This document shows positions 8,495 through 17,790 of a DNA stretch of 59,309 nucleotides, one piece after another. Under the pieces are notes generated by a model. That model was not told the DNA's origin, made no database searches, and saw only the letters and a program-made list of their open reading frames with translations. Within the stretch, counting starts at the first letter, position 1, and each line of letters opens with the position of its first letter. A program made the position numbers and the translations under genes. The stretch covers positions 1 through 59,309 of the forward strand of contig JAIEPU010000018.1 in the NCBI GenBank assembly GCA_019748235.1, written 5' to 3'. Origin of the DNA: a bacterium. GTDB taxonomy: Bacteria; Planctomycetota; Planctomycetia; Kolteriales; Kolteriaceae.

Positions 8495-9756
8495 GTACGA
8501 CCTCAAAGTCGCCTTGGTACTCTGATGTCACGCGGTATCAGTGGTTGGTGCTCGCGATCGCATCTGCCGGCTGGATCTTCGATACCTTCGAAGGGCAGAT
8601 ATTCAACATTACTCGTGGGCAGATGCTGGCCGAACTAAACAGTTCTGCCACCCCAGCGGAATTGAAGCGATGGGGAGATTTGTTCCTTGCCGTCTTTCTG
8701 CTTGGGGGCACGTTCGGGGGAATTCTATTCGGCACGATGGCCGACCGGTTCGGCCGGAAGCGAACGATGGCCGCCACCATTCTTGTGTATTCCGTTTTTT
8801 CAGGGCTGACCTATTTTGCGACCGAGCTTTGGCACGTCGCGCTCTTGCGATTTCTTGTCGCGATGGGGGTAGGGGGTGAATGGTCGGTCGCGGCATCGTT
8901 GGTGGCCGAAGAGTTTCCGGTTCGCGCGCGTGCGCGTGCTTCCGGGATATTTCATTCGATAAGTATTCTTGGAACCTGGCTCGCGGCCATCGCGGGGTTA
9001 TGGGTCGGATCTCAATGGCGATACGCCTACTTAATTGGTGTTCTTCCCGCGTTGCTTGTCTTTTGGGTTCGTCAGAAATTGGTGGAGCCCGATCGTTGGC
9101 GTGATGCCGCGAGTTCGTCGCGCCCGCTGGGCAGTTTTCGCGACCTTTTCGGAACGCCGACTTGGGCATACCGGGCGTGTATGGGAATCTTACTGGCCGC
9201 CGTCGGACTCGGCACCTTTTGGGGCGTTACGGTGGCAGGGCAGGATCTGGCCGTGGAGATGCTTCGGAAAGAAGGTGTTTCGGAGGTCTCCGCACAGCAG
9301 AGCGGGAAGTTCGCTTACGGTATCGTGCAAACTATGGGGGGAGGACTTGGTCTCCTATCGTTTGGTCCGCTAACGGCGCGGATCGGTAGACGCTGGTCAT
9401 TCGGACTCATGCAGCTTGGAGCCCTGATCGTCGTACCCGCCGTCTGTTTTTTGCCCTCTAATTATCAACAGCTTCTCTGGGCGCTCCCCGTATTTGGGTT
9501 TTTCACTGTTGGTATACATGCCGGTTACGCGATCTACTTCCCAGAGCTTTTTCCGAGTCATCTACGAGCAACGGGGGTGGGAATCTGTTTCAATGGGGGG
9601 AGGCTGCTTGCCGCTCCCATGCTATGGATGTCTGGAGAATTGAAAGCAAGTATGGGATTAAAGCCAGCGGTCGCGGCCATGGGGGCATTTTTTGCCATCG
9701 GTATCGTGATCATCGCACTAATGCCGGAAACTCGAGAGCAACAACTGCCCGATTGA
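8491..9756 (+). CDS. MFS transporter (sugar/acid symporter type)
   Basis: A 421-residue major facilitator protein with about 12 membrane helices. The loop 2-3 motif reads ADRFGRKR, as in sugar and organic-acid proton symporters, and the helix-4 region has LVAMGVGGEWSVAASLVAEE, the GVGGEW pattern of the SHS/MHS groups. The frame starts with GTG at 8491, inside the stop of the preceding dehydrogenase, so transport and oxidation of the same compound are probably co-regulated. A 72-nt gap precedes the Tat-exported Gfo/Idh gene. The substrate is inferred from the operon: a sugar, sugar acid or polyol. Confidence 0.9.
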   Translation: MSTTSKSPWYSDVTRYQWLVLAIASAGWIFDTFEGQIFNITRGQMLAELNSSATPAELKRWGDLFLAVFLLGGTFGGILFGTMADRFGRKRTMAATILVYSVFSGLTYFATELWHVALLRFLVAMGVGGEWSVAASLVAEEFPVRARARASGIFHSISILGTWLAAIAGLWVGSQWRYAYLIGVLPALLVFWVRQKLVEPDRWRDAASSSRPLGSFRDLFGTPTWAYRACMGILLAAVGLGTFWGVTVAGQDLAVEMLRKEGVSEVSAQQSGKFAYGIVQTMGGGLGLLSFGPLTARIGRRWSFGLMQLGALIVVPAVCFLPSNYQQLLWALPVFGFFTVGIHAGYAIYFPELFPSHLRATGVGICFNGGRLLAAPMLWMSGELKASMGLKPAVAAMGAFFAIGIVIIALMPETREQQLPD

Positions 9757-9828
9757 TCGAATATATCGTCGTGAATCAATCAGGATTCGTTGTGTTCACT
9801 GGCCACGATTGGAGAGGAAAGGGTTTTC

Positions 9829-11016
9829 GTGAAACGTCGCCGTTTTTTGCAGGCAAGTTCCACGTCTTTACTCGCCGCGGCAACTTGGGCTCGGGCGGCA
9901 GGCGCAAACAGCCGGCTCGGTCTAGCGATCGTGGGTGGGGGGATCCGAGGCCGATACATCGGACGAAAAATTTGTTCCAACGGCAGAGCCGAGCTACGCG
10001 CGATTTGCGATGTTTACGATGAGCGTCGCCGAATGACGCGTGACACGATCCGTCCCGCGGAACGACCGTTAGAAACGAATGATATTGAGGAAGTTCTTTC
10101 CCATCCGAAAATCGATGCTGTGCTGATCGCTGCTCCGGACCATTTACACTGCACACTCGCTCGTCAGGTACTTGAGGCAAAGCGACATCTCTATCTCGAG
10201 AAGCCGGCCGCACATCGTCTCGATGAACATGCCGTCTTACTTCAGGCCGCTTCGAATAGTGACCGAGTTATTCAAACGGGAACGCAGCAGCGAAGTGGAA
10301 CCCACTACCGTCGCGCCAAAGAGGAGTTGATCGATAAAGGGGCTCTGGGGGAGATCCTGTTTGTACGTGGGGTATGGCACAACTTTCCTAATCAGCGTCG
10401 GCCGTTGGTGGAAAAGCCGAGGCCCGCTGGATTGGATTGGGAACGATTTCTGGGGCCGGCTCCCTCCCGTCCCTTTCATTGGCCTCGTTACGATTCGTGG
10501 CGTCTTTTTCGAGATTACGGCGGGGGCCAGCTTTCCGACATCCTCACCCACTGGGTCGATGTCGCCCAATGGTTCATGGATGAAACTCAGCCCGTGGACG
10601 CCGTCGCTACCGGCGGAATTTACAAGTTGAATGATGGTCGTGAAAATCCCGACACAGTCTCAGCCGTTTTGCGTTACAAGAACAATTGGAATTTCAATTT
10701 CGAATGTTCCATCCTTCCGTTGAGTGGCAAACCGCACGTTGCTTTTTATGGGACGAATGGGACTCTTGAAATCAGTCGAGAGGGTTACCTATTCCGCTCC
10801 GGACAACGAGAAGCGATTGAAGTCAAGGCAGAGAAGGACATTGACGATGAGCATACCACGAATTGGCTGGATGCCATCCATGAAGGCACCTCTCCGTCAG
10901 CACCGCTCTCAACCGGGCTCTCTGCTTGCCGAGCTATCCACCTCGCACAAGCAGCCTACTGGACTGGCAAACGAACTAGATACGATGATTCTGGTGCGAA
11001 GATCTTGGAGATGTGA
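9829..11016 (+). CDS. Tat-exported Gfo/Idh/MocA family oxidoreductase
   Basis: With the GTG start at 9829 the protein is 395 residues and begins MKRRRFLQASSTSLLAAA, a twin-arginine-type signal ending near ARAAGA at about 21-26. This start has the purine-rich GAGAGGAAAGG just upstream; a TTG at 9790 would add 13 residues before the signal and is less likely. The Rossmann motif IVGGGIRGRYIG follows at about 34-45 and the EKP motif is in LYLEKPAAH. The C-terminal half has the planctomycete-type FLGPAPSRPF and GGQLSDILTHWVD segments. This exported subfamily is expanded in planctomycetes, where it probably oxidises sugars in the periplasm with bound NAD(P). It lies in the 7445-13021 operon, 3 nt before the aldo/keto reductase. 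Confidence 0.9.
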   Translation: MKRRRFLQASSTSLLAAATWARAAGANSRLGLAIVGGGIRGRYIGRKICSNGRAELRAICDVYDERRRMTRDTIRPAERPLETNDIEEVLSHPKIDAVLIAAPDHLHCTLARQVLEAKRHLYLEKPAAHRLDEHAVLLQAASNSDRVIQTGTQQRSGTHYRRAKEELIDKGALGEILFVRGVWHNFPNQRRPLVEKPRPAGLDWERFLGPAPSRPFHWPRYDSWRLFRDYGGGQLSDILTHWVDVAQWFMDETQPVDAVATGGIYKLNDGRENPDTVSAVLRYKNNWNFNFECSILPLSGKPHVAFYGTNGTLEISREGYLFRSGQREAIEVKAEKDIDDEHTTNWLDAIHEGTSPSAPLSTGLSACRAIHLAQAAYWTGKRTRYDDSGAKILEM

Positions 11017-11019
11017 TCC

Positions 11020-12009
11020 GTGGCGTTAAAGGAAAAAACGATAACCCTCCGTGGCGGCTTGAAAATGCCCGCCATCGGACTTGGTCTTTGGAAACTGGAT
11101 ACCGGCCTAGCCCCCGAACTGATCAACAGCGCGATCGAGGTGGGGTATAGGCACCTCGACAGCGCAAGTGATTACGGTAATGAAGTCGCTGTCGGTGAGG
11201 GAATCGCATCGGCGATCGAGAGGGGAATGTGTCGTCGCGAAGACTTGTGGGTCACCTCGAAGCTTTGGAATACGTATCATGATCCCAAGCATGTTCGACC
11301 GGCCCTAGAGCGATCACTGACCGACCTGCGATTGGACTATCTCGACCTTTACATGATTCATTTTCCCATCGCGCTCTCGTACGTTCCTTTCGAAACTCGT
11401 TATCCCGCGGGTTGGTTTTTCGACCCTGATGCCGATGAACCCCGGATGAATCTGGCGTGCGTGCCATTAGCCGACACCTGGGGAGCGATGGAAGAACTCG
11501 TCCATTCTGGACTAGTACGAACCATTGGAGTTTGTAACTACTCCACCGCTCTTTTGAGAGACCTGCTGGCGTATTCTTCCATTCCCCCCGCCGTGCTTCA
11601 GATTGAACGTCATCCACTCTTGCGTCAGGCGAAACTCGTACGTTTCTGTCAGAACGAAGGTATCGCGGTCACTGGATTCTCGCCTCTCGGAGCACAATCT
11701 TATTTTTCATTGGGAATGGCAGCCTCAAAGGACTCGCTGCTTGATCATCCCATTGTGTCTGACATTTCCCGTCGGCACGCGCGGTCGGCGGCGCAGATCC
11801 TGCTTCGTTGGGGGATACAGGGTGGGACTGCTGTCATCCCCATGACATCTAGAAAGAGCCGGCTGCTGGAGAATTTGTCGCTGTTCGATTTCGAGCTGTC
11901 TTCTGATGAAATGCAGCGTCTGAATGATCTTGATTGCGGACAGAGGTTCAACGATCCAGGCGTCTTTTGTGAAAAGGCATTCAATACTTTCTGTCCGATC
12001 TATGAGTAA
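11020..12009 (+). CDS. Aldo/keto reductase, xylose-reductase-like
   Basis: A 329-residue TIM-barrel NAD(P)H-dependent reductase with the complete catalytic tetrad Asp47, Tyr52, Lys81 and His114. Several stretches recall eukaryotic D-xylose reductases (AKR2) more than bacterial AKR5: IHFPIALSYVPFETRYP after the catalytic His, the insertion describing a DPDADEP loop, and the C-terminal LDCGQRFNDP before the tail. Such enzymes reduce aldoses to alditols or work in reverse on polyols. Start is GTG at 11020, 3 nt after the previous stop, with TTGGAGA upstream. Operon context with two Gfo/Idh enzymes and a sugar-type transporter supports sugar/polyol interconversion. Substrate is inferred. Confidence 0.9.
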   Translation: MALKEKTITLRGGLKMPAIGLGLWKLDTGLAPELINSAIEVGYRHLDSASDYGNEVAVGEGIASAIERGMCRREDLWVTSKLWNTYHDPKHVRPALERSLTDLRLDYLDLYMIHFPIALSYVPFETRYPAGWFFDPDADEPRMNLACVPLADTWGAMEELVHSGLVRTIGVCNYSTALLRDLLAYSSIPPAVLQIERHPLLRQAKLVRFCQNEGIAVTGFSPLGAQSYFSLGMAASKDSLLDHPIVSDISRRHARSAAQILLRWGIQGGTAVIPMTSRKSRLLENLSLFDFELSSDEMQRLNDLDCGQRFNDPGVFCEKAFNTFCPIYE

Positions 12010-12031
12010 GTCACGCAATGGAGAGGAAGAC

Positions 12032-13021
12032 ATGGTGCTTCTCGGAGATGAATTGAAACTGATCCCCTTAGTTGGCGAACAGCGATTCGGAGAAGGGGTT
12101 TTTCCGCTTGCCTATGTATCGGGCGGCGACGAAATCTCGTGGGAAGTGGTTGAGGAGTGGATCGAAAAGAATCGTGAGACCCTTCTTGCTGAGGCTTTTC
12201 AGTCGGGAGCGGTCTTGTTTCGAGGTTGCCCTGTCCGGACCGCCGAGGATTTCGATCGGTTCATCAGAGCGTTTCATCTCGAAAACTTTCCGTACGACGA
12301 ATCCTTGTCGAATGCCGTCCGAATCAACAAGACTCCGCGTGTCTTTACGGCGAACGAAGCGCCTCCCACAGTCCCCATCTTTCTGCACCATGAGATGGCG
12401 CAAACGCCTGTGTTTCCGTCGCGCCTGTTTTTCTTTTGTGAACAGGCGGCCGACACCGGCGGGGCGACCGCACTTTGCCGTTCTGATGTGCTTTGGGAGA
12501 GAATCGCGCGTGAGTTCCCTGAATTCGCGCATGATTGCGAAGAGAAGGGACTTCGTTACTCGAATGTGATGCCTGCGGTTAACGATCTTGAATCCGGCAT
12601 GGGACGAAGCTGGCAAAGTACGCTTCGGGTTGCGACAAAGACCGAAGCGGAGGCTCGATTGACGACGTTGAACTATGACTGGACATGGTTAGAGGATGAT
12701 TGTTTGCGGGCAACGACACCCGTTCTTCCTGCCGTTCGTTTGCTGAATGATGGACGCAAATCATTCTTCAATCAGTTGATCGCCGCCTTTAAAGGATGGA
12801 AGGACAAAAGGAATGATCCTTCGAAGGCGATTACCTTTGGCGATGGAACTCGGCTTGATCGTGAAACCGTCGATCAGATTACCCTTTGGGCCGACGAACT
12901 CAGTTTTGATCTGACATGGCAGACTGGAGATGTCGCGATCGTCGACAACTATGTGACGATGCACGGGCGAAGACCCTTCACCGGAGTGCGAAAAGTTCTC
13001 GCTTCTCTCGTGCTTGGATAG
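12032..13021 (+). CDS. TauD/TfdA family Fe(II)/2-oxoglutarate-dependent dioxygenase
   Basis: A 329-residue jelly-roll dioxygenase. The iron-binding facial triad is visible as His119-x-Glu121 (FLHHEMAQTP) and the distal His311 (YVTMHGRRPF), with Arg320 of GVRKVL suited to bind 2-oxoglutarate. The segment LFFFCEQAADTGGATALC is typical of the TauD/TfdA/SyrP group. Such enzymes hydroxylate small molecules or amino-acid derivatives, releasing CO2 and succinate. I chose the ATG at 12032 because GGAGAGGAAG precedes it closely; an in-frame ATG at 12002 would overlap the aldo/keto reductase stop. It is the last gene of the operon. A dioxygenase in a sugar-type operon is unusual, so the pathway product may be more than a simple sugar. 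Confidence 0.88.
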   Translation: MVLLGDELKLIPLVGEQRFGEGVFPLAYVSGGDEISWEVVEEWIEKNRETLLAEAFQSGAVLFRGCPVRTAEDFDRFIRAFHLENFPYDESLSNAVRINKTPRVFTANEAPPTVPIFLHHEMAQTPVFPSRLFFFCEQAADTGGATALCRSDVLWERIAREFPEFAHDCEEKGLRYSNVMPAVNDLESGMGRSWQSTLRVATKTEAEARLTTLNYDWTWLEDDCLRATTPVLPAVRLLNDGRKSFFNQLIAAFKGWKDKRNDPSKAITFGDGTRLDRETVDQITLWADELSFDLTWQTGDVAIVDNYVTMHGRRPFTGVRKVLASLVLG

Positions 13022-13188
13022 CTGAAGTGTGATTGCAAATCGTTCCCCTGATTTCTGATCAAAAGTGAACGTATTATTCGATTGATGGGTATAGGTACCT
13101 GGTTTTTATCCGGTTCCATCCGCTTGGGTAAGCCGGCGCGTGATATCGCGTGGCACGTCAGGAAAGTCGGTCACAATAATGTACTTAT

Positions 13189-14433
13189 CTATCGTTGTTT
13201 CTTCTTGTCGTTCTCGGCAGGCGGGAGGTTGGTGTCTACTTGACGTGTCACCGGGTGGCGTGCGGCAGGAGCCCGAATATTCTGAAGGATGACGGAAGCA
13301 CCAGGCTTCTGAGCCCGCGCGACTTCCAAGATAGCGTGATCAATCGAAGTAGGTCCACTCACCAGCATGCCATCGATTCGGACATCACCAGAATCAATCA
13401 ATTCGACCGCCGCTGTCAATTTTCCGCAATCACGGAAAGTCAGATCGCGAAGCGACACGTTCTGACAGGACTTAATTTGGAGCATGTTATTTGAATGCTT
13501 CGATTCAGTCGGATCAAGCTGCCGCCGGATGATCCGCACACCCTCAATGATGACGTCCTTGGTATGTGAAATCCTTAGCGGAAGTTCACAGTCTTCAGCC
13601 ACGACATTGCGGATGGCCAAACCCTCGTGACCATGGGGATCATTCGCTGTCCGAATCGCATGCCGGCATCTTCTCGCGCGAATATCTTCAAGGAGTATGT
13701 TGCGATTGATTTCGTGCGGCTCGCCATGGTCTTGTACATCAACGGCATAAACACAGCGCTCCGAAGTCACACTACGGACAGTGATGTCGGCCGCCCCATC
13801 ACTCACTTCAACGGCGCCACGCAACTTGCTATCATACGCACGAACATTCTCGACTAATACGTCACGAATCACGCCGTCACCTGGACCACCGGACAACGAA
13901 ACGACGTCTCGAATCACGTGATAACCGACAATGTCACGAATCACACCACCGACGATTGGTTGGCCTGAATTGTCAGGGTCGATGGTTAAGCCGTTCTTCG
14001 CGGAGTTTTCGAAAACACATCGCTCCACTCGAAAGTCGCTGGCGTGAATATCTAGCAGTGATGCGCGGACAGCTTGGTCCACCGTATCCCCATTTCCTCG
14101 GAAGTAAGAATCCGTGACGCGCACACCAGCCACATGTGTCACCAACAACGGCGTTCGGGCCAGTCCCGCAGGCAGTTTGAGCCTCAAACCCCGTATCCAA
14201 AGCGGTTTGTTGATTCGCAGGGTCGTGTTTACCTCGACATATCCTCTGAGGTCAAAGTCAACGATCGAGTCCGGTTCGGCTTGATCCAGAATCTGCTGGA
14301 GCTGGGCAGGCATCGGTTTTGCCGGATCAAGAATTGGCGAACCAGCGAAGGTTTTGATGGGATAAAGTCCAAGGATGATTGCAAAGCCGGAACACAAGGA
14401 TAGCCGCCACATCCGCGAATGACTGCATTTCAT
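13189..14433 (-). CDS. Secreted right-handed parallel beta-helix protein
   Basis: A 414-residue protein with a signal peptide at about 1-31 (hydrophobic core LCSGFAIILGLYPI, ending near TFAGS). The body is made of short imperfect coils of roughly 22-25 residues rich in alternating hydrophobics, Asn and Gly: VIRDVLVENVRAYDSK, ITVRSVTSERCVYAVDV, LAIRNVVAEDCELPLRI, VSLRDLTFRDCGKL. This is the pattern of pectate-lyase-like right-handed beta-helices (Beta_helix/NosD-type). Proteins of this fold often bind or cleave acidic polysaccharides, but no catalytic residues can be assigned here. The C-terminal tail is polar (NDKKKQR). It follows an MFS transporter on the same strand after a 362-nt gap, so co-regulation is possible but unproven. 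Confidence 0.8.
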   Translation of the reverse strand: MKCSHSRMWRLSLCSGFAIILGLYPIKTFAGSPILDPAKPMPAQLQQILDQAEPDSIVDFDLRGYVEVNTTLRINKPLWIRGLRLKLPAGLARTPLLVTHVAGVRVTDSYFRGNGDTVDQAVRASLLDIHASDFRVERCVFENSAKNGLTIDPDNSGQPIVGGVIRDIVGYHVIRDVVSLSGGPGDGVIRDVLVENVRAYDSKLRGAVEVSDGAADITVRSVTSERCVYAVDVQDHGEPHEINRNILLEDIRARRCRHAIRTANDPHGHEGLAIRNVVAEDCELPLRISHTKDVIIEGVRIIRRQLDPTESKHSNNMLQIKSCQNVSLRDLTFRDCGKLTAAVELIDSGDVRIDGMLVSGPTSIDHAILEVARAQKPGASVILQNIRAPAARHPVTRQVDTNLPPAENDKKKQR

Positions 14434-14795
14434 CTCTTGTAAGGTCCTGCTGCCAATGTTGTCAGAAACCGATTCTCTTCCTTGCTCAATCTTCCAGATA
14501 TTTTCCCGTGATCCGTCGTGTTGGAATCAGCGCAATGGAATGCGAGGACGAGTTGACGGAGAGTACCAGTGAGAGGTTTATCCCTCAACGCTTTTTCAAT
14601 GTTCGAAAAGTTAATCATCGTTGTGGAGAGACTTATTCTGTCGCCCAGTACCGAGTCGGCGCTAACTCTCCCAGTAAATACGACGGCGGAGGCGATCGAT
14701 GGAGTGAGTCCGTTTGTTCCCATTCTTGAAAGGATGTCGTTGCACGACAAACTGGTGATTGCTTCCAATAAATCACGGAAACGTCTCGTCGCCGT
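14434..14795. other. 362-nt intergenic region, no recognised gene
   Basis: It lies between two minus-strand genes. A 112-codon minus frame (14430-14768) and a 77-codon plus frame (14569-14802) overlap each other; neither resembles a known family or has a clear ribosome binding site. Both are probably chance frames. I see no strong hairpin. Confidence 0.45.
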
Positions 14796-16058
14796 TCAAT
14801 AGCGGACAAAGCGTGCAAGGATCGCCATCATGAGAGTACCGACGACGGCCGCCACGACGACGCTCGAGAGACCGGCGTTATAACTGCCGGTGACACTAAC
14901 GATTTGACCGAGCAGTACCGTGCCGCCGACCGCACCAAACAACATACTCAATCCGTTGTAGATCCCTGCTGCCCGGCCAATGACGGCGGCTGGAAGGATT
15001 CGCTGAAGAATGGCGAATTCTTGCGAGATATATGCGGACTGAAAGAGCGTTGCCGCCGAGAAGGAGGCAATGGTGAGGGGGACGCTGAGATCAAACGTTA
15101 CGAAATAAACGCTCAGTGCGGTGGCCGCGAATCCGATGGCGGCAATCATGACTCGGCGATTGGTCTTGTCGCCGAGTACCGCGCAGACCGCGAAGCCGAC
15201 GAAGGCGGCAACATAAGGCAGGGGAGCCGCATAGGTGAGCTGAGCGAAATCCAGGTTCTTCTCTTGCACGAGGTAGGTTGGCAACCAGTTCAGAATGCCA
15301 TACACGCAATAGTTGTTCGCGATCGCACCGATGACGGCAAGCCAAAACACCGGGTTTTGAAGGAATCGCCAATCAACATTCGTCGGCTCTCCTTGTTCAA
15401 GCTGGGATTCGATGTAAGTGACTTCGTGAGTTGTGATGAAGGGCGCATCTCTAGGGGAATCGAAGATGAATCGGTACAGAAGGGGGACCGTCACGAAAAA
15501 GCCTAGCCCACCGCATCCAACAAGCATCGCTCGCCATCCGACATGGGTGATAATGGGAACGAGTAAGAGTGGGGCAATCACGGTGGCGAGATTGGCACCA
15601 AATATCCAGATGGCGTTGGCACGAGAACGCTCACCCAGGGGGAACCAGTTCTTCATCAAACCGTTCATGACCGGGAAGTGGACCCCCTCACCAATCCCGA
15701 GCAGAACGCGTGTGCCAATGAATAGGGGGAGCGAAAAGCTCAAGGGTGCGCCCAACGCGGTGAATACCGAAAATGCGACGACCAGCGTTATTAGGCTCTT
15801 GCGCAGTCCCCACCTTGCAGCGATCCCACTGAGCAGCAGGTTCGCGAATGCATAGGAGACATAGAACGCCCCCAACAGCAAGCTCCCCTTGTCGGCGAGT
15901 TCTTCCTTCGTCCAGCCGTAGAACTCACCGAGTTTTGGCAAGGCGTAAGCGAGGTTGATGCGGTCCAGAAACGCGATGAAGAGTGATACATGCAGCACCA
16001 ATGGGATGAGCCAGCGTCGATGATACGAGGTGCCGGCAATCGCATCTTCATTAATCAT
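14796..16058 (-). CDS. MFS transporter, anion:cation symporter (ACS) type
   Basis: A 420-residue transporter with about 12 membrane helices. It opens RRWLIPLVLHVSLFIAFLDRINLAYALP, where the D-R-I-N motif of helix 1 is the ACS-family signature (hexuronate, glucarate, phthalate and tartrate carriers). The helix-4 region GIGEGVHFPVMNGLMKNWFP and the following ERSRANAIWIFGANL also match that family. Expected substrates are organic anions such as sugar acids, imported with protons. The ATG at 16058 has only a weak purine run upstream. Downstream on the same strand is the secreted beta-helix protein, upstream the S1P-lyase-like enzyme, each separated by more than 250 nt. Confidence 0.9.
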   Translation of the reverse strand: MINEDAIAGTSYHRRWLIPLVLHVSLFIAFLDRINLAYALPKLGEFYGWTKEELADKGSLLLGAFYVSYAFANLLLSGIAARWGLRKSLITLVVAFSVFTALGAPLSFSLPLFIGTRVLLGIGEGVHFPVMNGLMKNWFPLGERSRANAIWIFGANLATVIAPLLLVPIITHVGWRAMLVGCGGLGFFVTVPLLYRFIFDSPRDAPFITTHEVTYIESQLEQGEPTNVDWRFLQNPVFWLAVIGAIANNYCVYGILNWLPTYLVQEKNLDFAQLTYAAPLPYVAAFVGFAVCAVLGDKTNRRVMIAAIGFAATALSVYFVTFDLSVPLTIASFSAATLFQSAYISQEFAILQRILPAAVIGRAAGIYNGLSMLFGAVGGTVLLGQIVSVTGSYNAGLSSVVVAAVVGTLMMAILARFVRY

Positions 16059-16317
16059 TCAACACCCGTTGCAAGGTCAAGCGTCCTAAGGTGCCGGCGG
16101 AACAAAAAACCGTTCTTCAATCGCTACTTCGACATGATGCTTTTGTGACAGTGAGTTGCTTGCCAAACGAGAACCCCCGTCGGCAAAGATCCGGCGACCG
16201 CGCATTCTGAGCCGGTAGCTACGTCAGTTTACCGGGCTGAGATTGCTTGTCGGTGGTACCGGTCCTACAGTTCGCCCAAAACCACCCTTATTGAACCAGC
16301 CATCAAGAGAATGCCAA

Positions 16318-17790
16318 CTAGACGAACACCTTGTTCATAAAGTCGCAAAGCATGTACTCGGTGAGTTCATCAGGAAGTGCATCAAGAACCGAGTTGATGC
16401 GGGCCATCTTCGTCGGGAGCTGACCAGAAGTCAGTCCTGCCAACTCGCGGAGATTTGCCTCCACCTGATCGGGAGACTTCGATGTGGTGAGAATTTCAAC
16501 CACTCGAGCTCGTATTGTCGATAGATTGATCGCGCTTTTGTCCGCACGAACTTCAGCAGTTGCTTCTCGCAAGACCTCCAAACCAGCATCGACCGAATCA
16601 GCGCAGCCCCACTCCATCGAAATGTGCAGGTTCGCAGGGGTTGGACCGTGAGTGAATTGAGGCTGCATGTAAAAGCCTTTCCCACGGATACGATCGGCGA
16701 GTTCGAAGATGTTAAAGTCATCGGCGGTGAACGAGAACATACACATGTCGGGTTTACCGAGCACGCGCAGGCCGTCGATCCGATTGATACCGGCGACGAA
16801 ATTTTCCGTCGCATCCTGAACTTTCTGCACGATTCGGCGATAACCTGACTCGCCGAGGTATTGCATCAGTGCCCAAGCGGCCGCGTATGGTCCGCCGGAC
16901 TTAGTGCTGAGAACGGCGGGGTTGACGAGTGCATAACACGTATTGCGTCGGTTGGCGAAGTATTGATGAAAGCGCAGATCGCTGTTTCGGTAGAACACTG
17001 TCGAGATGTTTTTAGGAGCATAAGCATACTTATGAAGGTCAGCGGAAATTGAGGTAACTCCAGGAACCGTGAAATCGAAATCAGGGAGAGAGTATCCCAT
17101 TCGACGCATGAGCGAGAGATGAATTCCTCCCACGCAAGCATCGACGTGAAACAGCAGACCTGCCGCTTGCGCGACTTGACCGATGGCCGCAATAGGATCA
17201 ATGACCCCCTGAGCGTATCCGGGGGCCGAGGCGACGATAAGGATCGTGTTTTCGCTGATTGCATTTTGGATCGCGGGAACATCCGCCCGAAATGTTTCCG
17301 TGTCATAGGGCGTTAGAACGGGTTTGATATCGAAGTAGTGACAAGCCTTATGGAATGCGCCGTGGGCGGTTTCCGGGAGAATCATTTCTGGCCGAGTGAT
17401 GTGCGGTTTCGTGGCACGGGCGTAATCGCGAGCGGTTTTCACCGCACACAGAATGCTTTCCGTACCGCCTGAAGTCACACTTCCAACGACCTTCTGATCG
17501 CCACGGAGCAGGTCACGTACCATGTGGATCAGGTCGGTTTCAATCATGTGCAGTGAGGGAAAAACAGTCCAGTCCAGGCCGTTCTCGGTCAAATACCGAA
17601 GGTACGCCTGATGTGCGATCGCGAGGGCATCTTCACCGGGATCGTAGGTGTAACCGAGTAATCGACCAGAACGCCAAGGGACGTCATTCGCTTTGAACCC
17701 GTCGAGAGCGTCGAAGATCTCATTCTTGGCCAGACCTTCGAATGGAAGCGTGCCGGAAAGCTTTTGGATCGACTGATTGCTGGCCATCAT
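16318..17790 (-). CDS. PLP-dependent group II decarboxylase family, sphingosine-1-phosphate-lyase-like
   Basis: A 490-residue PLP enzyme. VTSGGTESILCAVKTARDYA is the cofactor phosphate-binding stretch, HVDACVGGIHLSLMRRMGY carries the aspartate that contacts the pyridine nitrogen, and SISADLHKYAYAPKNISTVF contains the Schiff-base lysine in the D-x-H-K-Y-x-x-A-P-K context. That last pattern is characteristic of sphingosine-1-phosphate lyase rather than glutamate decarboxylase, which has SGHKFG. S1P lyases cleave phosphorylated long-chain bases to a fatty aldehyde and phosphoethanolamine; related bacterial proteins may decarboxylate amino acids. No N-terminal membrane anchor is present. Tandem ATGs occur at 17790 and 17787 after AAAAAGG. 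Fold and cofactor are clear; substrate is an inference. Confidence 0.87.
   Translation of the reverse strand: MMASNQSIQKLSGTLPFEGLAKNEIFDALDGFKANDVPWRSGRLLGYTYDPGEDALAIAHQAYLRYLTENGLDWTVFPSLHMIETDLIHMVRDLLRGDQKVVGSVTSGGTESILCAVKTARDYARATKPHITRPEMILPETAHGAFHKACHYFDIKPVLTPYDTETFRADVPAIQNAISENTILIVASAPGYAQGVIDPIAAIGQVAQAAGLLFHVDACVGGIHLSLMRRMGYSLPDFDFTVPGVTSISADLHKYAYAPKNISTVFYRNSDLRFHQYFANRRNTCYALVNPAVLSTKSGGPYAAAWALMQYLGESGYRRIVQKVQDATENFVAGINRIDGLRVLGKPDMCMFSFTADDFNIFELADRIRGKGFYMQPQFTHGPTPANLHISMEWGCADSVDAGLEVLREATAEVRADKSAINLSTIRARVVEILTTSKSPDQVEANLRELAGLTSGQLPTKMARINSVLDALPDELTEYMLCDFMNKVFV

Noticed and set aside
14904..15506. A 200-codon plus-strand frame opposite the ACS transporter
   Set aside because: Highly charged translation that mirrors membrane helices on the other strand; a shadow.
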